Shown one piece after another: positions 1 through 6,241 of a stretch of 6,479 nucleotides of DNA. Under the pieces are notes generated by a model. It was not told the DNA's origin, ran no database searches, and saw nothing but the letters and a program-made list of their open reading frames with translations. Each line of letters starts with the position of its first letter. Within the stretch, counting starts at the first letter, position 1. The DNA comes from Bacilli bacterium (GTDB taxonomy: Bacteria > Bacillota_I > Bacilli_A > RF39 > UBA660), in the NCBI GenBank assembly GCA_017411235.1, contig JAFPMR010000107.1, forward strand, positions 1-6,479, given 5' to 3'. Both the position numbers and the translations under genes were made by a program.

Positions 1-115
1 CAAAAATAATATACCATCAAACATACCTAAATTATATTAATTAATGGGGCTGAGGATAATAGAGATTATATTATAACTAGCTAATAGTCTAATAGAAGTA
101 ATTTGGAGAATACAA
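1..115 (+). other. Non-coding leader / end of unseen upstream gene
   Basis: No gene is recognised here. Two forward frames are open from the window edge and close at TAA codons at 38-40 and 42-44, so either could be the last dozen codons of an upstream tail gene; nothing decides between them. From about 45 to 115 there is no convincing coding signal. A 7-bp direct repeat, CTAATAG, occurs at 81-87 and 89-95. The ribosome binding site of the next gene, GGAGA at 105-109, ends the segment. I see no convincing -35/-10 promoter pair; AT-rich stretches such as 67-76 could serve as a -10 box but this is not supported. Confidence 0.4.
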
Positions 116-1702
116 ATGGAATCTATTATAAAAAGAGTGAGAAACAAGTTAATATTCACTTTTAGTGATGGGTCAACTTATATAATACAAAGTAGTATTG
201 ACTCAACACAGAGTGTAGATAATTACATAACAAGTGTTAAAGTAAAAGAATCTATTTGTAATACTGGGAGTAACATAATAGGTTCTTTAGGTTCTAGTCA
301 ATTAACATTAAATATAAAATCTAAAGATAAATTACTTTGTAGTAATAATAGTTCATCACCTTATTATGGTATGATGAATGAGACATGTAAGATACACCTA
401 TATGTATATTGTACAGAGCTTGAGGATACTGATGACAATTATGAGATTGATATGGGAGTTTATTATGTAGATAGTTGGGAGGAAGGAGCCTCATATGATT
501 CATCTCAAGATGTAATAATAACATGTAGTAATATAATGAATAGAATTAAAAACATAACAGTAAATAAGATATTAATAGATAATGACTCTAGTTTTAGTGA
601 CTTCTTAGTTTATGTAATAACACGTATCAATAGTGATAATAATTATAATATATCTTATGATAGAAGTACTTTTGATGTTATTGAAGGAAGTATAGTAGAT
701 TGGAAGATACATTATAAGAATATGTCATCTTTTAAATTTGTAGACATTGGTAATGATATAATAAATAATACACTAGCTTTTATATTTGCTGATAGGTCTG
801 GAGTAATAAAATGTGATAGTTTAATAGATGATAATTTTAACTTGTCAATAGGTAATCTTACTGGTAGTACTAACTTGTTTAATTATAATAGTATACAAGG
901 AAACCTTAGTAATTATTCTGGTTTCAAAATAAAATATGTTGATGGAGTAAATATAGTATCTAAAAATTTAGGTACTTATGACAATTATCAACCTATAAAT
1001 GGTACAAATAAAATATCAATATCATCAAGTGATAGAATTGTAGCAATAGATATGATTGATGTTAGTTTAGGAAGTAACTACAGTAATGTAGATTCTACAA
1101 ATATTGATATAAATTATAACATAAAAGATATTGTTTATCATGAGAGTGGAGTAGATATATATTTTACTACAAATCAGCTATATCCTCTAAAATTAACTGT
1201 TTATGGTAGAGTAAAGGAACTTAATTATAATGAGATAACAAGATATACAAGGACAGAACAAAATGAAGTACTTGAAATCACAAATAAGATACTAAATACA
1301 AGTGGTATAACAGAGTATGCAGACAAATTAAAAGAGTTTATTTTACTCCAGAATAATATGATACAAGCAGAGGGTTATATAAATCCTGGTTTTAAACCAG
1401 GTGATATTGTCTATGTACAAGGAGTAAGTTTAAATATAGATGGATACTATAAGATAATATCAACTGAAATGACATTAAATACAAACTTTAGAAATAAATT
1501 AACATTATTAAGAACTTATGAAAATAATTTAAGTGCAGATGAAATCTTATATCATAATATGGAAGCATTGGAAAGTTGTTTAAATGGAGTAAAAGTAGAT
1601 ACTTCAACAGTTGTAACACTTACAAGTAGTTATGAAAGTAAAGTGTTAGATACATATGAAAGTAACTTCGAGGATTTGGAAGAAGTTTTAAATGGAGTTT
1701 AA
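116..1702 (+). CDS. Phage tail / baseplate hub-like structural protein
   Basis: This 528-residue protein is probably the hub or tail-tip component to which the fibres attach; it would act in the virion. The ATG start has GGAGA seven bases upstream. It has no signal peptide or membrane segment and is rich in Ser, Asn, Asp and Tyr with alternating hydrophobic residues, as expected of beta-rich virion proteins. Residues 111-121 (IDMGVYYVDSW), followed by an acidic stretch and a hydrophobic strand, resemble the 'G-x-Y/F-x-V/I-D' segment of tail hub proteins. Residues 395-475 have a helical part, then NPGFKPGD (423-430) and GYYKI (443-447), then a strand with TLLRTY. This PGD...G-Y-x-I pattern recurs in the C-terminal parts of siphovirus and XkdQ/gp27-like hub proteins of Firmicutes phages. 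The last 50 residues look helical and acidic. Position before fibre-like genes and the lysin fits. The family assignment is from pattern memory, not a search; a general minor tail protein is the alternative. Confidence 0.6.
   Translation: MESIIKRVRNKLIFTFSDGSTYIIQSSIDSTQSVDNYITSVKVKESICNTGSNIIGSLGSSQLTLNIKSKDKLLCSNNSSSPYYGMMNETCKIHLYVYCTELEDTDDNYEIDMGVYYVDSWEEGASYDSSQDVIITCSNIMNRIKNITVNKILIDNDSSFSDFLVYVITRINSDNNYNISYDRSTFDVIEGSIVDWKIHYKNMSSFKFVDIGNDIINNTLAFIFADRSGVIKCDSLIDDNFNLSIGNLTGSTNLFNYNSIQGNLSNYSGFKIKYVDGVNIVSKNLGTYDNYQPINGTNKISISSSDRIVAIDMIDVSLGSNYSNVDSTNIDINYNIKDIVYHESGVDIYFTTNQLYPLKLTVYGRVKELNYNEITRYTRTEQNEVLEITNKILNTSGITEYADKLKEFILLQNNMIQAEGYINPGFKPGDIVYVQGVSLNIDGYYKIISTEMTLNTNFRNKLTLLRTYENNLSADEILYHNMEALESCLNGVKVDTSTVVTLTSSYESKVLDTYESNFEDLEEVLNGV
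1385..1401. repeat. 8-bp perfect inverted repeat inside the hub gene
   Basis: CCTGGTTT and AAACCAGG flank a single T. It encodes the PGFKPG segment (residues 424-429), so the symmetry is explained by the protein motif being read with the codons CCT GGT TTT AAA CCA GGT. No regulatory role is claimed. Confidence 0.3.
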
Positions 1703-1709
1703 ATATCAA

Positions 1710-1747
1710 GAATGAGGAATAGAACATATTGTTTTATTCCTCTATTC
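1710..1747 (+). other. Strong intergenic hairpin after the hub gene
   Basis: GAGGAATAGAAC (1714-1725) pairs with GTTTTATTCCTC (1731-1742) over 12 bp with one G-U pair and an ATATT loop. GAAT (1710-1713) and ATTC (1744-1747) extend the stem past one bulged T. The downstream sequence CATTTATATT is only weakly U-rich, so this may be a leaky terminator, an mRNA-stabilising 3' end or a processing site rather than a full stop. It begins eight bases after the stop of the hub gene and leaves the GGAGG of the next gene (1778-1782) free. Confidence 0.55.
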
Positions 1748-1791
1748 CATTTATATTAATAATAGTTATGTATAGTTGGAGGTAACAAAAT

Positions 1792-2376
1792 ATGGCATTA
1801 TATACAAGTGATATAACAGATACAAGTAAAATAGTATTTATGTCAGAAGAAGTAAATGTACTTGAACATACAATATATGGTGATGGTACTATAGATAATA
1901 ATGAATTAGTACTTAATGGTGGAGAGACTGCTAGGTTTAATATTACAGATGATTATAATGGTAAAGAAATAAATTACATTAAGTTAAAAATAAATATAGT
2001 CTGTGATAATGTAAAAACAGATTATGAATACTTAAACATTATTAAGATAACAGGTAAAGGACATAAATCATCAGCTAATAAAACATTTAATAAAAACTTT
2101 ACTTTTAAATTTGAAAATGAAAACTATTATGAAAATGAATTAGTGTTTAAAATTGATGATATGTATATTGATGATATGTATATATACATATCTAATAATA
2201 GTAATACACAGATAAGAGTAACAGAGTTTAAGACTTATAGAAATGAAGTAGAAATAAATAGCTCAAACATAAGTAATTATCAACAGGACACAGGTACTTA
2301 TATAGAACCTAGAACAGATACACCTAATAATTTATATCCTGGTAGGATATGGTTCAGGACAGATTACATTGTTTAA
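1792..2376 (+). CDS. Hypothetical virion protein, possible minor baseplate component
   Basis: I do not recognise a family for this 194-residue protein. The ATG has GGAGG nine bases upstream. It has no signal peptide, membrane segment or cysteine-rich site (one Cys). Most of it is alternating polar/hydrophobic residues with many Asn, Asp, Ile and Tyr, suggesting a beta-sandwich, for example residues 60-72 and 102-120. Residues 121-130 are an exact tandem repeat IDDMY-IDDMY made by a 15-bp DNA duplication. The C-terminus, PNNLYPGRIWFRTDY, resembles the short 'P...G-x-I/V-W-x-x-T/D' closing motif seen in many Firmicutes phage baseplate and fibre proteins. It lies between a hub-like gene and a putative fibre gene, with only 19 bases before the latter, so translational coupling and a structural role are likely; a carbohydrate-binding module is possible but unproven. 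Confidence 0.55.
   Translation: MALYTSDITDTSKIVFMSEEVNVLEHTIYGDGTIDNNELVLNGGETARFNITDDYNGKEINYIKLKINIVCDNVKTDYEYLNIIKITGKGHKSSANKTFNKNFTFKFENENYYENELVFKIDDMYIDDMYIYISNNSNTQIRVTEFKTYRNEVEINSSNISNYQQDTGTYIEPRTDTPNNLYPGRIWFRTDYIV
2152..2181 (+). repeat. Perfect 15-bp tandem duplication
   Basis: ATTGATGATATGTAT occurs twice head to tail (2152-2166 and 2167-2181), in frame, adding five residues (IDDMY, residues 121-125 and 126-130). The lack of any mismatch suggests a recent slippage duplication. Confidence 0.8.
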
Positions 2377-2395
2377 ATAAAGAGGGAAGATAATA

Positions 2396-4576
2396 ATGGC
2401 AGGACATGTAAGAGATTATCAAAGTGTAACATTTAAAATAGGAGATGACCTTTATATTAGATTAGAGAGTACAGAGCAGAACAGTATTTGGGGTTGGGTA
2501 TATCATAGAATAGGAAATGGACTTGGAGCTATTTGGGGTTCAAGTGATATGTATGAGAGTACAAGCTATTTTGAATGTTTAGAGGATAGTCAGTGTACAT
2601 GGGAACAAGTACGCCAACAGCAGCATGCACCTTATGATTATTTTAAATATAGATGGAGTTTTAATATGCCTTCATCAGTTAGAAATATATGTGATAATTT
2701 CTTAAGTATGATACCATTAGAAAGAGTTAATCTAAATGATGGGCTTAAAACAATAGGAAATTTTGCATTTGATTTAGGTTCAAATGTAAGTTGGAATTAT
2801 AAGGAGTCAGTATTAAGTATATTAGGAGACTTAAATAGTATAGATATACCTGATAGTGTAGAACATATTGGACTTGGAGCATTTAGATTAAGAAATGGAC
2901 TTATAAATATAAAGTTACCTAGTAATTATAGTTTAGAAGTTTATTTAGATGAGTCAACAAAGAATTTAAGTAGTGCACAGATATTTTTAGCTAGACAAAA
3001 GAGCTTTATAAATCCTTATATTATGAATTGGAATTATAAGGGTTATTTAATAACAAATATAAGTGGTGGAAGAAATCCTCATGGTTTTGATTGGATTGGA
3101 ACACAAAAGCGTTATATTGGTAATTTAGTACCATTGAGTTACTGGGAGTGTGAATATGAGGTTTATCATCCTGAAAATATACCTTGGCATAGTGAACTTG
3201 ATTGGGATGCACCTTGGGACTTTAGTAGACTTAGAGAGCAGATGGAGTATAACGAATATTTGAAATATAAATCATTAGTAGAAGCTACTAAAGAAGTAAA
3301 AATAATAAAGATACCTTATTGGCATATAACAAATTATAATATGAATACATATTATGGTAGAAGGATGTCATTTAATGTAAGTATATATGATGGTGTGAGA
3401 GAGAATGATTATCAAAGAATAAATTGCACTGATATAAATGGAATACAGTGGCAGGTATTAAATTGTTTATATAATGTTAAATGTCAGGTTTGTGGTATAA
3501 GTGACAATGATGATAGTAAAATATACTTTGATTGGATAGAATCAAGTAGTACAAGTAATACTTATAATTACTACGTAGACAACAGAGTATTTAATAGTTT
3601 AAATATAGGAGATAAATGGCTTGATGGTATAGTAGTAAATAAAGTAGATAATACAGATAATAATTTAGTGCATAACAATAGAATTGTTGTAGTAAAAACA
3701 AGAGGATATAAAATATACAATATTAATGATGAAGAATATGAATTTGGAAGATATAAGATATACAAGGATGAAAAAGATTATTATACTGTAGCTAGAAATA
3801 TAAACAATAATGTAAAAATAGGTATTTATAAGGAGTATTTATTAATAAATAAAATAGAATACAATAACATAGTAAATAATAATTGGACTTTTTATAAAAA
3901 TAAATATATACATAATAAATATAGAAGGTCTTATAATTATTATTTAATAGATACAAATGGAAATGAATATCAAGTACCTTATGATATTTATAATTTATTA
4001 AGTAATGCAAGATCAAGTAGAATGTACAGTAGCAGTCATGGTTGGATAATAGAATCAGTTTATGATGGAAGTAATTATATTTCAACTTATGAAGATGGAA
4101 CTACAATTTATGGTTCAACATATTATAATGCATTTATACAATATAGAAATTGCAGATATTATAAAAATATTTTAATGACAAATGTAAGAAGAGAATCATT
4201 AAATGTATATAAAGCATACTGTGTAGATGGAAGTGAATATGTAGTAACAAGTAGTGATTATACTAATTTTAATGCAGCTAAGAATAATTTATATGATATA
4301 GAACATGGATGGTTAAATGAAGTTAGTTTAATATCATCTAATGTATATAAATATACATATCAAGATGGATATAGTTATGAATCATCAAGTAGTACATTAT
4401 ATAATAGATATAATCAATATAATCAGTATAGATATTACAACGGTGATGAAATACAGAACATAATATATGAATATGGATATAGCTATGAGTTAGAATTAGG
4501 TGAACCTGGTTGTATGATAAGAGCTTTAAGCTTGGATGAAAATCCAATAGATAATAATGGTGAATTACATCCTTAA
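2396..4576 (+). CDS. Putative tail fibre / receptor-binding protein with BspA-type leucine-rich repeats
   Basis: This 726-residue protein is likely a host-recognition or fibre component of the virion. The start ATG follows AGAGGGA by about eight bases. Residues 91-176 contain BspA-type (LRR_5) leucine-rich repeats: MPSSVRNICDNFL (91-103), LNDGLKTIGNFAF (113-125) and IPDSVEHIGLGAF (151-163), followed by a degenerate LINIKLPSNYSLEV. The second and third are separated by about a dozen extra residues. BspA-type repeats are known from surface adhesins of gut and oral bacteria and of Trichomonas. The N-terminal 60 residues are Trp-rich (IWGWVY, AIWGSS). Four cysteines cluster at 344, 357, 363 and 366. 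From about residue 430 the protein becomes very rich in Tyr and Asn. Residues 514-589 and 604-681 are diverged copies of one another, each with a central HGW and a YxDG segment. No chaperone, catalytic or collagen-like domain is visible. A secreted adhesin is less likely because there is no signal peptide and the neighbours are phage genes. Confidence 0.6.
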   Translation: MAGHVRDYQSVTFKIGDDLYIRLESTEQNSIWGWVYHRIGNGLGAIWGSSDMYESTSYFECLEDSQCTWEQVRQQQHAPYDYFKYRWSFNMPSSVRNICDNFLSMIPLERVNLNDGLKTIGNFAFDLGSNVSWNYKESVLSILGDLNSIDIPDSVEHIGLGAFRLRNGLINIKLPSNYSLEVYLDESTKNLSSAQIFLARQKSFINPYIMNWNYKGYLITNISGGRNPHGFDWIGTQKRYIGNLVPLSYWECEYEVYHPENIPWHSELDWDAPWDFSRLREQMEYNEYLKYKSLVEATKEVKIIKIPYWHITNYNMNTYYGRRMSFNVSIYDGVRENDYQRINCTDINGIQWQVLNCLYNVKCQVCGISDNDDSKIYFDWIESSSTSNTYNYYVDNRVFNSLNIGDKWLDGIVVNKVDNTDNNLVHNNRIVVVKTRGYKIYNINDEEYEFGRYKIYKDEKDYYTVARNINNNVKIGIYKEYLLINKIEYNNIVNNNWTFYKNKYIHNKYRRSYNYYLIDTNGNEYQVPYDIYNLLSNARSSRMYSSSHGWIIESVYDGSNYISTYEDGTTIYGSTYYNAFIQYRNCRYYKNILMTNVRRESLNVYKAYCVDGSEYVVTSSDYTNFNAAKNNLYDIEHGWLNEVSLISSNVYKYTYQDGYSYESSSSTLYNRYNQYNQYRYYNGDEIQNIIYEYGYSYELELGEPGCMIRALSLDENPIDNNGELHP
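3935..4438 (+). repeat. Diverged internal protein-level duplication in the fibre gene
   Basis: Two copies of a roughly 76-residue unit lie at 3935-4162 (residues 514-589) and 4205-4438 (residues 604-681). Each starts with a Tyr-rich strand and a 'D-G/N-x-E-Y-x-V' segment, has a helix-like Asn/Ala stretch, then HGW (548-550 and 637-639), then a Y-x-T/S-Y-x-DG segment and an end in R-Y-Y. A third partial echo (YEYGYSYELE, about residues 690-699) follows. The DNA copies are too diverged to be a recent duplication. Confidence 0.6.
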
Positions 4577-4609
4577 GTAGAAGTTAGGTAGAGTTTAATA
4601 ACAAAATAT

Positions 4610-4666
4610 AGAAGTGGAAGGAACATGATAATTATGATAAACATATCCTTTGTTTCTTCCATTTCT
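4610..4666 (+). other. 15-bp hairpin upstream of the endolysin gene
   Basis: AGAAGTGGAAGGAAC (4610-4624) pairs with GTTTCTTCCATTTCT (4652-4666) across 15 positions, two of them G-U, closing a 27-base AT-rich loop that itself contains the palindrome ATAATTAT. There is no U-run after the stem; the lysin ribosome binding site GAGGAGG (4676-4682) follows ten bases later. A role in mRNA processing, stability or timing of lysin expression is more plausible than termination, but only the pairing is seen. Confidence 0.6.
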
Positions 4667-4693
4667 TCCATAAAAGAGGAGGATACAATATGA
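4625..4693 (+). CDS. Possible 22-residue leader peptide overlapping the endolysin start
   Basis: An ATG at 4625 opens a 22-codon frame whose TGA stop (4691-4693) overlaps the endolysin ATG as ATGA, the classic arrangement for translational coupling. The peptide starts with about 16 mostly hydrophobic or hydroxyl residues (MIIMINISF...) and ends in KEEDTI. The start lies immediately after the left arm of the hairpin, and ribosomes reading it would melt the right arm and pass over the lysin ribosome binding site. Against it: the upstream Shine-Dalgarno is poor (GTGGA six bases or AAGG three bases upstream), the frame is short, and AT-rich sequence gives such frames by chance. It is too short to be a holin. 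Confidence 0.2.
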   Translation: MIIMINISFVSSISSIKEEDTI

Positions 4694-5970
4694 GTAATAG
4701 TAGTTTAGTTGAATATGTTTGTTTGTCTCCAAAGGAAAATTATTATGGAGAAAGAACACACAAGATTGACACAATCACAATACATTGTACAGCATTAGGA
4801 AGTGGACAATGTAGCATAGAGACATTAGGTAATTGCTTTAAGTCACCTAATAGAAAAGCTTGTAGTAATTATGGTATAGACAAGGATGGAAGAGTTGGTT
4901 TATTTGCTGATGAAAGTAAAGCTACCAAATGTTCAAGTAGTAGAACTAATGATAATAGAGCTATTACAATAGAAGTTAGTAGTGATGCTAATTATCCTTA
5001 TGCTGTAACAGAAAAAGCATATAATAAACTTATAGAACTTGTTGCTGATATATGTCATAGAAATGGTATAACAAAATTGGTTTGGAGTAATAACAAGAAT
5101 GATAGAGTTAATCATGTAAATGGTTGTAATATGACAGTACATAGAGACTATGCTAATAAAGCGTGTCCTGGAGATTATTTATATAATAAAATGGGAGAAA
5201 TAGCTTACTTAGTTAATAATAAACTACAAGGAGATAAACAAGTGTGCAAGATTGAGAGTATAATGACAATTAAAGAGATATATGATTGGCTTAAAGATTA
5301 TGGCTTAACAGATGCAGGTGTAAGTGGATTACTAGGTAATATTAAAGCAGAGTCAGGTATTAGAAGTAATAATATGCAGAATAGTTATGAGAATAGAATA
5401 GGTTTAAATGATGAAACATATACAAATGGAGTAAACAATGGAACATATACTAAGGAACAATTTGTTAATGACAAAATAGGATATGGTATATGTCAATGGA
5501 CTTATTGGAGTAGAAAGCTAGGTTTATATGAGTATGCAGAGTCTATAAATCATAACATTGATAGTATAGAGATGCAGTTACAATATCTTATGCAAGAACT
5601 TAATACAAGATATAAGAATGTATTACAAGTATTAAAAACAAGTAAAGACTTAAAGGTTTGTAGTGATATTGTATTAACACAGTTTGAGAAACCAGCAGAC
5701 CAAAGTGATAGCGTTAAGAATAAAAGATATAATTATAGTAAAGAAATTTATAATGAGTTAAATAATAGTTCAGACACTTATAAATGTCCTTTCAAAGTTA
5801 GAGTTGAGATAAATAACCTAAATATAAGAAAAGGACCTGGAACTAATTATGATAAAGTAGGAAAGATACCAATTGGTGTATTTACAATTACTGAAGTACA
5901 GAATAATAACTGGGGAAAACTAAAGAGTAATGCAGGTTGGATTTGTTTAGATTATGTTAAGATACTTTAA
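4690..5970 (+). CDS. Endolysin: amidase + lysozyme-like domain + SH3b
   Basis: This 426-residue lysin cuts host peptidoglycan at the end of infection. GAGGAGG sits seven bases before the ATG. Residues about 20-180 are an N-acetylmuramoyl-L-alanine amidase of the Amidase_2/PGRP type: expected zinc ligands are H32 (TIHCTA), H151 (TVHRDY) and C159 (ACPGDYLY), with SNYGIDKDG (59-67) and CSSSRTNDNRAITIEV (81-96) as conserved core strands. Residues about 190-355 match the phage tail lysozyme (Lysozyme_2-like) family: GVSGLLGNIKAESG (210-223), with E221 the likely catalytic acid, and GYGICQWTYWSRKLGL. Residues about 368-426 are a bacterial SH3 domain (NLNIRKGPGTNYDKVGKI, WICLDYV) expected to bind the wall. 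There is no signal peptide, so release would need a holin, which is not seen in the window. This architecture, with two catalytic domains cutting different bonds, is typical of lysins from phages of Clostridia. Domain boundaries are by eye. Confidence 0.92.
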   Translation: MSNSSLVEYVCLSPKENYYGERTHKIDTITIHCTALGSGQCSIETLGNCFKSPNRKACSNYGIDKDGRVGLFADESKATKCSSSRTNDNRAITIEVSSDANYPYAVTEKAYNKLIELVADICHRNGITKLVWSNNKNDRVNHVNGCNMTVHRDYANKACPGDYLYNKMGEIAYLVNNKLQGDKQVCKIESIMTIKEIYDWLKDYGLTDAGVSGLLGNIKAESGIRSNNMQNSYENRIGLNDETYTNGVNNGTYTKEQFVNDKIGYGICQWTYWSRKLGLYEYAESINHNIDSIEMQLQYLMQELNTRYKNVLQVLKTSKDLKVCSDIVLTQFEKPADQSDSVKNKRYNYSKEIYNELNNSSDTYKCPFKVRVEINNLNIRKGPGTNYDKVGKIPIGVFTITEVQNNNWGKLKSNAGWICLDYVKIL

Positions 5971-6018
5971 TATAGACCACAAAATTATATATAATTGTAA
6001 TTTATTTCTATATTAAGG
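5965..6018 (+). promoter_or_regulatory. Inverted repeat that could mask the RBS of the NrdD-like gene
   Basis: TTAATATAG (5967-5975, overlapping the lysin stop) is exactly complementary to CTATATTAA (6008-6016). A G-U and a C-G pair extend the stem to 5965 and 6018, into the AAGGAGG ribosome binding site (6015-6021) of the next gene. The loop holds a second palindrome, AATTATATATAATT (5983-5996). All pairs but two are A-T or G-U, so the structure is weak, and a translational control role is inference. Confidence 0.3.
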
Positions 6019-6028
6019 AGGTAATAAC

Positions 6029-6175
6029 ATGAAAGTTGTAAGTGAAAGAACTCGTGGACTTGGTATAGGCTTTGAACGTATTAGACGTATTACTGGGTAC
6101 ATAGTTGGAGATATGAAGTATTGGAACAATGCAAAGAAGTCTGAGTGTCAGGATAGAGTAAAGCATGCTCAATAA
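6029..6175 (+). CDS. Stand-alone NrdD-like glycyl-radical segment
   Basis: This 48-residue protein resembles only the C-terminal end of the anaerobic ribonucleoside-triphosphate reductase NrdD, where the glycyl radical is carried. AAGGAGG lies seven bases before the ATG, the best ribosome binding site in the window, so it is probably well translated. The key segment is RRITGY (19-24), with G23 the candidate radical glycine, followed by WNNAK (32-36), E39 and DRVKH (42-46). NrdD proteins, including E. coli's, end with RR-x-x-GY, then N-x-GK/AK, E and RVKH. The CxxC...CxxC zinc cysteines that precede this region in full NrdD are missing; the only Cys is C40. The N-terminus (ERTRGLGIGFE) is Gly/Arg-rich instead. 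Half of its six arginines use CGT and its GC is 37% by hand count, above its neighbours, which suggests separate origin or strong conservation. Short proteins of this kind are, to my recollection, annotated as NrdD in Firmicutes. A role as a spare radical domain is inference. Confidence 0.65.
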   Translation: MKVVSERTRGLGIGFERIRRITGYIVGDMKYWNNAKKSECQDRVKHAQ

Positions 6176-6198
6176 TAAAATAATTAGCTGATATAATT

Positions 6199-6231
6199 GA
6201 GGCACCTACAGATGTGGGTGCCTCTTTGATT
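6199..6231 (+). terminator. Terminator-like hairpin after the NrdD-like gene
   Basis: GAGGCACCTACA (6199-6210) pairs with TGTGGGTGCCTC (6213-6224), 11 usable base pairs with one G-U and a four-base loop; it is by far the most GC-rich hairpin in the window. The tail is TTTGATT, a short and interrupted U-run, so termination may be partial. It sits 23 bases after the stop of the NrdD-like gene and eight bases before the GGAGG of the following gene, and so probably ends the late transcript while letting some read-through reach that gene. Confidence 0.7.
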
Positions 6232-6241
6232 GGAGGTTTAT

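Noticed and set aside
44..76. 10-codon ORF starting at ATG 44 in the leader, with TAATG overlap to an upstream stop
   Set aside because: Too short, no ribosome binding site, and its stop is 39 bases before the next start.
1385..1401. Perfect palindrome as an operator or protein-binding site
   Set aside because: It is fully explained by codons for the PGFKPG motif in the middle of a structural gene.
1712..1759. 15-codon ORF across the hairpin after the hub gene
   Set aside because: No Shine-Dalgarno, no overlap with the next gene, and no recognisable peptide.
321..5142. Several open frames of about 63-97 codons on the minus strand within the hub, fibre and lysin genes
   Set aside because: They lie opposite well-supported genes, have low-complexity Tyr/Leu/His/Ile-rich translations expected from the complement of AT-rich coding DNA, and I saw no ribosome binding sites that would support them.
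6008..6205. Minus-strand 65-codon frame over the NrdD-like gene
   Set aside because: The plus-strand gene has a strong RBS and a recognisable conserved motif; the opposite frame has neither and runs into the terminator-like hairpin.
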